Shown here in pieces: positions 32,583 to 42,540 of a DNA stretch of 64,000 bases; the stretch's first letter is position 1; each line of letters opens with the position of its first letter. The translations under genes were made by a program, and so were the position numbers. The notes beneath the pieces are model-generated. The model did not search any database. It was not told where the DNA came from and was given only the letters and a program-made list of their open reading frames with translations. Source of the stretch: Zygnema cylindricum (Eukaryota > Streptophyta > Zygnematophyceae > Zygnematales > Zygnemataceae); the NCBI GenBank assembly GCA_037447655.1, contig JBBHKE010002853.1, forward strand, positions 62,001 to 126,000. Reading direction: 5' to 3'.

Positions 32583-32935
32583 GAGAAAGTGGTTGTTAAA
32601 AGAAAAAAAGGGAAGGATTTTGAGGGGAATGTGGGAGGAGGAAGAGAGGAAAAGAGAGAGAGAGTGAGGAGAGGGAGGAGAGAGAAGGTGGAGAGAGGAG
32701 AGAAAAGAGGTTTGGGAAAATGGAAGGAGGTGAAAACATCTTCTTTGGAAAATTTGAGACGGTGAGAAGGGGTAGAGAAGAGGAAAGAGGAGGGAGAGAA
32801 GAGGAAGAGAAGAGGGAGAAGAGGTAGAGAAGAGGGAAGAGGAGGGAGAGAAGAGGAAGAGAAGAGGGAGACAAGAGGTAGAGAAAAGAGAGAGAAGATG
32901 GAAGGGAAGAGGGCTGAAGGACAGAAAAAAAAGGA
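32500..32935 (+). repeat. GA-rich minisatellite
   Basis: Units such as GGAGGGAGAGAAGAGGAAGA repeat. It overlaps the C-terminal codons of the membrane-protein gene and continues downstream. Confidence 0.88.
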
Positions 32936-33147
32936 GAGTGATGTACAGAAGTAGTGGGATGAACCCCAAAGAAGGTCATTGGGATTTTGTAAAAAAATAA
33001 GTTTCACAGTTAAATCGATAAAATTAATTAAACAGGATTTTTCTGAATGATTATTTGAAGGAAAATAATGGAGTGTCGGAGAAGAGATAATAGACTGTAA
33101 GCTGCTGACAAATGAATGGGATTTTGGAAAAGGAGTGGAATTATATG

Positions 33148-33364
33148 AAGTTTAGGTTTAGGGTTAGGCTTCAGTTTAGGTCTAGGTTTAATATTGGGTC
33201 TAGGTTTAGGTTTAGGGTCTAGGTTTAGGTTTAGGTCTAGGTTTAGGTTTAGGTCTAGGTCTAGTTTTAGTTTTACTTTTAGGTTTAGATTTAATTTTAG
33301 GTTTCGGTTTAAGTTTTAGGTTTAGGTTTAGGTCTAGTTTCAGGTCTAGTTTAGGTTTAGGTTG
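33148..33364 (+). repeat. Telomere-like (TTTAGG)-rich array
   Basis: About 30 degenerate copies of TTTAGGT/TTTAGG with occasional TTTAGGG and TCTAGG. It resembles the plant telomere unit TTTAGGG but is mainly a 6-bp TTTAGG/TCTAGG pattern inside a chromosome arm. Confidence 0.8.
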
Positions 33365-33429
33365 AAAGAGGAACAGAGAAGAGGGAAGGAAGATTTAAGA
33401 CGGATGGTTTTTCGGTAAAAACAGGTAGG

Positions 33430-33825
33430 GGAAGAGGGATGGAGATGGGGAGAGAGAGGGGAGGGGGAGGAGGAGGACGGGGAGGAGGAGGACGGGGAGG
33501 AGGAGAGCGGAAGGGGATGGGGACGGAAGGTGAGGGGAGTGGGGAATGGAATAGAGGAAAAAAAGGAGGAAAAAGAGAAGGAAAAAGTATGATGAAAAGA
33601 AATGGATGGAATAAAGGGAATTATTTTAGAGTGATGAGGGGTAAAACGAGGGCAAGGGTGTGGGATGGAGAGAGTGCGGGGAAGAAGTGTGTGTGGTGGT
33701 AGTGGAAAGAGATAAGGTAAGGAGAGATTAAAGGGGGTGGATATTGAGAGGGGGAGAGAGGGGTTGAGAGGAAGAGAGAGGGAGAGAGAGAGAGAGTGAG
33801 GGAGAGAGAGAGAAGATCTCAGGGT
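33430..33825. repeat. GA/GGA-rich tract
   Basis: Purine tracts with GGGGAGGAGGAGGACG units and a final GAGAGAGAG run. Confidence 0.85.
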
Positions 33826-34379
33826 TGTTTTAACAGTCCCCCTCGCTCCCTTTTTTGTGTGGTTTATGATCCCGTGAACTCTCCTTCTTACTGAATTTCT
33901 GTAAAAAAGAAGAAAGTAACGATAGGGAATCATGTAGCATTTTTTATTGATCATCTATCTATAATTTTTTATATATAACCTTTCCTGGAAGTTCCCTTGT
34001 CTAGATTGTTCACGAAGTTCGTTAAACAAATTAATTTTTTTCAAGAAATTGGAGAAATGAATGGATTTCTTGCACTTATTGTGATTGATTTTGGAATATC
34101 TAAAAAAAAAAAAAAAATTGACCTGGCGGTGAGTAGAAAAGGTTTTCGGAAGAGCCTTTGAAGTTTTAATGATTTTTTTCGGTTTTTTTTTCAGTTTTTT
34201 TATTTGGTGCGTCTAGATTTGTGGATATCAAAGTCAAACCTTCTTTTTTTTCAATTTCTTGCAATGTGGGTTGTGATTATGCTTTCACTCCGCTCTCACA
34301 AAAGAAAATGTCAAAAATGTTGAGTAAAGGTGGATGAGGGAGGCCAAACTTGAACCTGAGGGCGGTTGAGTCTTATTAC

Positions 34380-35440
34380 TTAATGTTCTAGAAAACGAAA
34401 CAAGACTTTATTAAAAAGCTGATGGTAAACCATCCGAGTCGATGGGAACAAAAAGTGGCGGCAATGCCAAAACTGAAAACTACATGTGGAGGGAAGCAAA
34501 CAAAAAGGAAAAGCAAGGTGAAATAAACGAACACACAGGAAAATGGCATGTAAAACAAAGACATCTAAAGAAGCAACCACCACTGAAGGAAAGACACAAA
34601 AATGTGCTTAACCTAACAGTAAATTTCATCAGTCCATACACATCCAAGCATGATAACCACTTTATTTTCCAACATTGGTTTTTCCATTGTCTATTTTTAC
34701 AAACAAATAAAACCTTCTTATAGTCTTCAATTTGACAGTTATTATAATTCTAAACATTGAAGGAAGATGGTTTATACATTGTCTCTCCCAATGTCTATGC
34801 CTCCAAAAAAAGTATATGACAAAGTCTATGCTTCCAAAATAAGAATTTCTACAATTTCTACACATCTCAATGTGAGAATTATTTTCATTTCAAACATTGT
34901 TTTGGTTTTCCCATTGTCTGTATTACCAAACAGAATATTTCTCATCATCTATGCTTCCAAAATATGAATTTGTACATTTCATACACATCTTGACATGACA
35001 ATCATTTCAATTTCAAACATTAAAAGGTAGGAATTTAGATAGTTTGATATTCACGACGTCAATGCTTCCAAAAAAAATGTCTCCTATGGACTATCTTTAT
35101 ACTAAGTATATGTACAGTCTAACCTCGTATTTGTTTCTAAACAAAGAGCATTGTACTAAGAAGTTTTACGGTCCATTAAACAAGACATTATTAAGAAACA
35201 GATGGTAACCCATCTGAGTACAAGGGAACCAAAACAATTTTGCCATTTTACCATTTCCATTTTGCCCAATTGGATAGCAAAACCAAAAGTGAAAACTAAA
35301 TGTTGAGGGAAGCAGGTAAAACGGAAAAACAAGGCGAAAGAAACTAACACAGAGAAGAAGAGCACGTAAAACAAAGACTCTCGGAGGAGCAACAATCACT
35401 AAAGCAAGGACGTAACACTGTGCTGAAACCAACATTACCT
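34380..35440 (-). repeat. Direct repeats of ~240-280 bp separated by short tandem repeats
   Basis: About 34390-34620 and about 35170-35440 are diverged direct copies (shared blocks TGATGGTAA.CCATC.GAGT, TGAAAACTA and GAGGGAAGCA). Between them, 34640-35030 holds ~150-bp tandem units with ATGCTTCCAAAA and CATACACATC. They lie at the 3' side of the minus-strand reverse transcriptase remnant and may be its duplicated tail. Confidence 0.6.
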
Positions 35441-37770
35441 AACAAAACTCAACATGGCGAAAGATCCATGAAAAGCAACCTCTAAAGTCTCCCAAACCCG
35501 GGGAAGTACTCTGAGGGAGTTTCGAAACACGTCGATGATCTATAACCGCAATAGCTGATCAAATGAGGATAGAATCCTACACTCGCTGCAAAGCCACAGA
35601 CAAACGTTGACGCTAAAAAAAACTAGGGACTTAGGTAAGAGCTCCTAAGGCAATCCTGCCTCGAAAGAGAGTAACATATATGGCGTGCACCATTGAAGTA
35701 TTACAATACCAATCCGACGCGAAAGTATAAAATGTGAAACCTCACATGAAATCAAATATCCTTCCTCAAAAGCAACAGTCGCGACGGTGTCGTGATTATC
35801 GTGCGCCCAAAACAACTCTCCCTTGTGGGGAAAAGATGCAAATGGACGCTATTAGGTTGAAGGACACGGTGACACTAGCATATAAGAGAGACAAGGAAAG
35901 GTGGATGCGAGAGGCGTAAACCCGAAGGCAACAAAGAATTGTCGTGAAACGTATAGTGATGAAATGGGTATAGCTAATAGCTAAGCTCTTAAAAGAGGCC
36001 CACCAAAAAAGAGAAAGTATGCACGTGAAAAAATAAAGGGAAGCGTGTCGAGAAGCTCGTATTTAATGGTGGCAACAACCTTATCAAAAAATGATTATTG
36101 GACACGTACAACTGATTTTATAACAAGGGTGGAGAGAACCGACATAGGTGCTAAAGTAAGAGAATGAATATAACATGGCGCCTCTAACATGGACCTTTTG
36201 AAGGTGAATACGTCGTCCGAGACGCTGGGGACAATAGCAAGAACAGGAGTATCCTAACAAAAACCAGGGACAAGAGAGGAGGCAATAAGGCACCAGCTTC
36301 CTAAGTAGGCAATGAGCACCACACATGTCGTTGATAGTAAACCTAACCACCGGCAATGGATGCCTGAATGCATGTCGTAGGCCCAAAATCGTGATCAAAG
36401 CCCCACGACCTAACAAAGATTGGAGAATGTCGATGAGGCAATCATCAAAGGAGGAAAGAGATGTGACAAATATTGGGGTGGAAGCGGAAATGCGGGTAAA
36501 GTAGGAACCTTGTCAAAAGAGCAAAAGCCACATGGGGATCGGAAAGGTTGGTAAGGTCGTTCACGTGGGACAAATCTGTATGAAGAACAAAATAAAAAAA
36601 ACTGGGTAAAGAAAGTATTTGAACCAACGGGCAACCCAACACGAAACCATCAGATGAAGTCGTCGTTTAGAAACCATGAAAGGGGATAAAGGAAGGATGA
36701 ATGTCACGTGGTGACTGAACAACACACTTAGACGGTTGAACAAAAAGGTTGAGTTGTGTGAAACGATCTTTGAAAAAGTTACAGGCTGGCCCAACTTCGT
36801 CTAGAGGGTCGATAATATGGGAGTCCTCCACCACTGAAGGGAAGAGGCAAGAAGGAAAAGTGGTAGCCCAATAATCAGTAAGGGCAAACAAAGATCCCCC
36901 AAAAGGGTCGTCAAGACGAGTGTGTGTCATAGAGGACAGAGGAGCCAAATCACTATAAGTTGAGAAGGAGAGGTTATGAAAGGCTTGCACAAAGGGGTGT
37001 ATCTGGACAATCGGGGAAGGGGCAACCATAAGCTTTGAAATAGTGACGTTTCTATCCACGGTATTAAAGGCATCGGTAACATCGACGTGGAGGACTACCT
37101 AATCCAGACGGAGATCCAATAAAGCTTGAATCCATGGACCACGACCTCAGAACCCCCGTGAGTTGCCCCTCCAAACTGATGAGGTCAAAAGTAATTGTGA
37201 AATGCGAGCTAGAATTGGATACAAATGGCACGGGCCACTAGACGGTACAATACCGCTCCCACAATATCAGGGCGTATTCTCCCATTTGGCTAGGTGACAA
37301 CTACTAAGCAAGATGCCGTAAGAAGGTCAAATCTGAGGGGGAGTAATTCTAGTAGCAATAAAGCAACGTTCTTGAAAAAACATATCAAACATTGGGCGCT
37401 CGATTCAGGTCGCAAAACATCGAGAAAATACTCGTAGACTATGCCTGGTGGACACTCTAATGAAAGATGGGGGAAGTTGTAATGGCCTTAATGTATGCAA
37501 CTTGATCCAAAATAAGACACTCTAGAGGCTCAAATGTGTGGACCGAAAGGGATAAACAGGTAAGCGCCTAAGGATGAAGCCCTCGAAGGACCACGCATGT
37601 CACAAAAGACTGACCAAGTATATATGGTTATAGAGCCCGAACCGCTCGAGGAAGCTCACCAACATGACCCAACTGAACAGCTTGTCGATTAAATGATGGG
37701 ACATTTGGAGTTTCTTAAGCCCTAATGTATGCACAATTTCTTTCTTCGCACTACACTGCTAATGAATGTT
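35441..37770 (-). pseudogene. Decayed LINE-like reverse transcriptase (copy 2)
   Basis: Minus-strand blocks in order: EVVVHGF near 37130-37150, VVLHVDVTDAFNTVDRNV (motif A) near 37060-37110, DDPFGGSLFAL near 36890, then FPSCLFPSVVEDSH (the aspartate box, mutated) near 36820, FTQLNLFVQPSKCVV near 36740, then scattered frames with GCPLV and FHPNICH. Stops and frameshifts break the gene. The order matches copy 1 at 19.5-21.9 kb, which lies in the opposite orientation. The element is dead. Ends are approximate. Confidence 0.7.
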
Positions 37771-38099
37771 AGTGTCAAAGTTTTTTTCGCCATTTAAGAC
37801 TTGGTTTCTTAGTGTACACTTATGTGTTGCTATTGGAAGATAAGATTCTAGCCTTCCTATGTGCAGTTTTCGTTCAGCAATCCAACAAAAATACAAAGCC
37901 AGGTGTTCTAAGGCAAAAAAACTTTTACAGTAGTCTCAATGAGCGGCGTAGTGTTCATACATTCACTATTTGATGTGCCTGACTCGGTAGCATAAATTTT
38001 TTCGTGTGACAACCTCTTTTGTGACGTTTTTGGTATCCAGTCTGATTGATTACATGTTCAATTTTAGTACCCTTATGTCCAGATGATCTGCTATCACAC

Positions 38100-38400
38100 A
38101 ACCCTCGAGAAGTCTGTCCATACCAATTTGACTTGCGAACAAATTAATGCAGTGAAAATTTTATTGTTAAACCTTCGTCGACCTAAGGGAGTGTCCAAAC
38201 TTGTGAAGACAGTTGTCAACACTAAATGCTGTGACATACAACTATGCACGTAATTCCATGGGTTTGTTAAGCTTAATACAAGTGTAATACAGGGAAACGT
38301 GGGATATGGTTTTGTCAAGTATAATATACGTACATTACATGAATACACAATATATGGTTTTGTCAAAAACAATGCGCGTCTAGTAAAAACCAACAAACCA
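38100..38400 (-). repeat. Short tandem repeats
   Basis: Three ~55-60 bp units with GGTTTTGTCAA/GGTTTGTTAAGC and TACACAATAT-like blocks; an open frame across them only translates the repeat. Confidence 0.5.
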
Positions 38401-38617
38401 TAAAATTATAAAATCTGAAAGAAAACAAATCTAACCAGCCATTGATCCGTCCACCCACACCAATTTGCCCAAACAACCATGAACTTGACGAAGAATGTGT
38501 ACAAGGGGACCAGCTGCATGGAATTCACGATGGGCCTTAAAACTGCCTTAAGAATGTAAGTAAATATTGGTACTATCAAGCAGCGCTACTACCTATATCA
38601 GGTGCTACAAAGCTGGC

Positions 38618-38705
38618 AAAAAATGACCCTTAAATTGACCAGAACTGACCAAATGATCAGGAATTGACCAAAAAAATGACCAATAATTGACAGAAAATGA
38701 CTTTC
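38618..38705. repeat. TGACC-rich short repeats
   Basis: Repeated AATTGACCA/AAATGACC units. Confidence 0.65.
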
Positions 38706-38727
38706 TCCATGCCATTGCATACCATTC

Positions 38728-39108
38728 TCAGGGCTCGTTTTCTACCCTTTTGGCAAGACCATCTGAAGCCAAAGCAAACAACTCATATAAAAAATGAACA
38801 TTTGCATGAATTTGACAAAACCTAATACCATAGAAGCATAATTGATGTTGTGATTTACAAAGCCTAGTTGCCATGCAATTGAAAACATCTGGTTCCGAAT
38901 GAATACGATCTCCAAGAAACATATTTAAGACTCTAGTGTTTATCCCTGCAAAAACAGGTGAACCAAACAAAGAACAAATATCAGTACAAAACAAAAAACC
39001 AATGGGAACAGATGGGTTCCAATGATTGCTATGAAGAAACCGGTTTTCTTTCAAATGTTTGCAAAAATATGTAAAACTGTCAGCTGCCCGTAAACCAAGT
39101 CCACACAA
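38728..39108 (-). other. Unassigned 126-codon open frame
   Basis: The translation is not low-complexity (for example LHSNHWNPSVPIGFLF and LCFYGIRFCQ), but I do not recognise it. It lies between transposon remnants with no clear splice partners. It could be a fragment of a mobile-element protein or chance. Confidence 0.25.
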
Positions 39109-39266
39109 AAAATAAAAGGCTTTACTGTTTCCACAATGCCATAAGCAGTAGTTGCGCGAATTTTAGAAGTAAATTTTGACAGATGACATTAAAAATCACT
39201 CACAGGCCACATTATTATTGGATGCAGAAAAAATAATAATAAACAGTTAACGATTATGGAAAAGTA

Positions 39267-39449
39267 CATTGCTTATCGCAATAAGTGCGAAGGAATTATT
39301 AGCATTAAAGCAAAGTAAGTATCAATAACACTAATTTATGACAGAGTGACGTGGCCGATTTAAGGCCACTCCCTTGAATAGTGTAATTTTCGACCAGAAA
39401 TAAGTCCCGACAGAATTAGTGTTAATAACACTAATAGGGATGGGCGGTG
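39267..39449. mobile_element. MITE downstream of RPS17
   Basis: A 183-bp element. Left end CATTGCTTATCGCAATAAG follows TA; right end CACTAATAGGGATGGGCGGTG. The internal ATCAATAACACTAATTTATGA block is shared with copies near 44340. Confidence 0.65.
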
Positions 39450-39590
39450 AAGTTTCAGCTTACACATATCCTTAACATGGTGCAAAAAAAATTCCGGATA
39501 CTTTGACATGCATTAACATCTGCTACAAAAATACAAAAACGGTTACAAAAAGACAAAACAAAGGTAGAGGAAAAGGAATTGGTCCTCCAC

Positions 39591-40082
39591 CTATAATGGA
39601 GAGACCTCCGACTGAAGTGGAGGAAGCTCTCCCGCTACCTCTCCTTCATCCTCAGAATCAGTATCGCCTGAATGCCTGGAAGATCCAGCCACTTTCGGAG
39701 GCCTTATAGCAGAAACGACAAATTTTTTAGTCTTGCTTACAGGAGCGCATTTTGCCAAAGTAACCCAGTCTCCAACATTGCATTTGTTTTCAGGATCATG
39801 AGCATGATACTTTTTCGAGCGGACCATGCGTTTTTTGTACAAAGGATGTACCGCAAAACGTTTCACTTCAATAGAGACGGTTTTGTCGCGACTGTTACCG
39901 ATGACTGTTCCTTGAATTGTTTTAGCCGCTGAGATTTCCAGAGGACGGTAAGAAAGTGCAGAGGGAGAGAGGGAAGCGGTGGTATTGGAAGTCTTAAGCG
40001 AGGTTCCGTAGAATGATTTGGAAAGGAGGGAGGAGGGAGAGGCAGAGAGAGAAAGGGAAGAGAGGGAGAGAGAAGCAGCCAT
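39591..40082 (-). CDS. RPS17: Plastid 30S ribosomal protein S17 precursor (uS17c)
   Basis: Single-exon, 163 aa. Plastid small-subunit protein that binds 16S rRNA early in assembly. Residues 1 to ~52 are Ser/Leu/Ala-rich with almost no acidic residues, a typical chloroplast transit peptide; cleavage is likely near LEISAA. The mature core KTIQGTVIGNSRDKTVSIEV through KKYHAHDPENKCNVGDWV is the S17 OB-fold, including the conserved HDP..C..GD segment. An acidic Ser/Asp/Glu C-terminal tail extends beyond the bacterial length. The start has an ideal context (GCAGCCATGG). A telo-box lies about 50 bp upstream. Confidence 0.95.
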   Translation of the reverse strand: MAASLSLSSLSLSASPSSLLSKSFYGTSLKTSNTTASLSPSALSYRPLEISAAKTIQGTVIGNSRDKTVSIEVKRFAVHPLYKKRMVRSKKYHAHDPENKCNVGDWVTLAKCAPVSKTKKFVVSAIRPPKVAGSSRHSGDTDSEDEGEVAGELPPLQSEVSPL

Positions 40083-40131
40083 GGCTGCAGAGATGGAAGG
40101 TTACTAGGCTAAAATTTTGGAGATGATAGGA

Positions 40132-40140
40132 TTAGGGTTT
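40132..40140 (-). promoter_or_regulatory. Telo-box (AAACCCTAA) upstream of RPS17
   Basis: The minus strand reads AAACCCTAA exactly, about 50 nt before the start codon. Telo-boxes are characteristic of plant ribosomal-protein and translation-gene promoters, near the transcription start. Confidence 0.6.
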
Positions 40141-41674
40141 CCAAGGGGAAGCTTGTTTAGCTGAAAGCGTTTCTATAACCAATTTTGATTTAGGACGAGG
40201 TTCGCGGCCGTCAATTGTACGATTTATTGAACTCGGTTAAATCGGACGGTCAAGGTTTTCTCAGTCATTGAGTGTACTCACTCGTGAATGGTTCCCGATT
40301 ACGTGGAACATATATCTATACTTCTTGTATTTAATTATTTATGAATCTTTTGAACTCCTAATCTTCACCGTAGAATATGGATATATTTGAAAAGCTACAA
40401 GAGTCGGTTTCGTGAGGGGCCTCGCTGGACGCTTTTCACTTGTTTCCGATAAAACCTGTTGACGACGTAGTTGGCCGGTTAAAATCTCGACCGTCTTGTC
40501 TTCTGCCGTTGAAGGACGTCTATGTTTTCGTATTCGTAAACAACTAAACACACATTGAGGTACAGTATATTTACACCAGTCACACTATTTCTGATCTGAC
40601 AAAGCCGAATCCGGAAAAGTACGGCCAGGGCCTCAGGAGCTGGGGGCTTTACCTTTGCAGCATACGAAACTGAGAGGGTTCAAGGGCGCGCCAAGGACGG
40701 TGCAATACTCTTCACCTTATCCTTGTTAGGAATAGTATTTTTCACCACAAAGGTCAAATTTTCCGTGCATACATGGTCGGTTTCCGTTTTGAGGCCCGCC
40801 AATGGGAAGCAAATGGATCTAAGCTTTCCAACACAGCCGTCCGATGAAAAACCGACATGTGTGCACGGAGAAAAGTTAATTTTGAAAATACATTGACGCT
40901 TTAGAGAGTCGACATGCATGAAAAGTCCTGAATCCGTTCCGTTAGCATTCGTAAAGCACGGCGATCTAAAGCCGCGGGCCGACGAAGTACACTATCGTAA
41001 TTGCCATGTACGGCAGATTACAGCCGGGGCGGCCAACGGTCGAGTTTGTTGCCACTCGTGGTATAGCCGGTACCGCAATGCCGTACCTGCATGCAATACT
41101 ACAGTACAGGTAACTAGGTAAGGTTCACAGGCGACCTTCACCCCTTCACACGGCCTAAAAATGCACGGTACAGACCTGTACCCTAACGTCGTGCTTTTAT
41201 ACGTGTCTAATTAATGTAATAGGACAATGCCAATTATTCCGTACAAGATTACATGAAATCTACTGTAGTTTGGATACAGGTTGTAAATTAGCGTGATATT
41301 CTAACAGTTAGCGACATTTAATGTTGGATTTTGTGTAAAAGCTGAAAAGCTGAAAACCTCGCAAAGTCGCAAAGCACGAAATTAATAATCCAAGAAAAAA
41401 TTGTGAGACTGTACACAGTGGTCGCAAAACGAGAAAATGTCAAAATGAGGAGAACAAGTACAAAAAACGCGTTCACCTAAGCTTTCCTGTTATTTGATTG
41501 GCTACTCTAAAATCCTAAAGTGGGTAGAAAAAATCAAAAAACAAATGATGTTGAGAATTGAGAGTTGACAGCAAATATCACGGTACAAAAGAAACAAAGA
41601 TACGATGTACGGACTAGTCCACGAAGCTTCCTAGCAAACTCTTCGATGTAGATTTTTGAGCAAAGGAAATCAGA
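40141..41674. other. Divergent intergenic region RPS17-CAX
   Basis: No gene recognised. It should hold the RPS17 promoter (minus) and the CAX promoter (plus). Confidence 0.4.
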
Positions 41675-41932
41675 ATGATAACCATGGCTACTTTGCTATC
41701 CAAATCCTTCTCCTTAATACTCTCTTCTTACTCCAGTAAATCACCACTTTTCGTCGATAAGGTTTCTCATCTGGAATCAATTAGAGAGATAGTGAGACTT
41801 CGACTTTATGGAGATATAAGGTTAAATGGATCTTGTTATTACCACAACTTTCTTGATTGCAAGGTACAGTTCAGAAGTTCCAGAGTATTGAAATTCAGCA
41901 ACATTTTTAGTGAATTAGACAGAGTTACACAG
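41675..41932 (+). CDS. Candidate alternative first exon of CAX with a presequence-like N-terminus
   Basis: An open frame starting ATG 41675 (second ATG at 41684 in strong context, ACCATGG) encodes 86 codons: Ser/Leu/Lys-rich MATLLSKSFSLILSSYSSKS, then a basic region. It ends at a good donor (CACAG then GTAAAT) in phase 0. CAX exon 2 starts in phase 0, so direct splicing would give a 518-aa antiporter with an organelle-type leader. If the exon at 42541 were included after it, the frame would stop within about 20 codons, so the two look mutually exclusive. It could instead be a leader exon with an upstream ORF. Confidence 0.4.
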
Positions 41933-42540
41933 GTAAATGTATACTGATTCTGTTTCATTTATTGTAACTGTGCTATTCGGCTAGTTTTTTGCTCATTTCT
42001 CTCGGTTAGTATGTGAGAGTTAATCTGGGCCGTTCATTTTGCTTGATTATAAGATTCGGTACACAAACTTCTTGAAAATCTGCTTATCATCGGCTCAGAT
42101 TGACAATGGCTGCCTAAATTTCACTAGCTGGCAAATTTTCATTTTCAAGTGTTCTATACTTTCCTGTTTTGTATTCTGTCCTGTCCGTCAATCTTTGCTC
42201 ATTGATTAAGATTTACACATTTGGCGAACTACTACTAACCATGAAACTTGCCCTACAACTAACCTTTCAAACACAAACTTGAAGTTTTCTTACTTCAGAA
42301 GCAAATGTGCTTTAGATTTGGTACCGTTCCCCAAATTTCCTTCAATGTTCAATGGAGCTAGGCTGTTTTTGAAGTCCTAACTTTGTTATCAATGTGGAGA
42401 GTGTTCTTTATCTTGTTGTTGAGGTTTGGGTGTTGATGTGTTTGTGGTTTTCAGGAATAATTTGTTGTAAAAACCTTCCAAAGGGGGTGGTGGTGCTCAT
42501 GCCTTTTTTGTGAGAGCAAATTTACCCTAATTTTGCAGCC

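Noticed and set aside
33346-33954. 202-codon minus-strand frame
   Set aside because: Translation of GA/CT repeat plus the telomere-like array; no family similarity.
39672-39932. Plus-strand frame over RPS17
   Set aside because: Antisense shadow of a clear ribosomal-protein gene.
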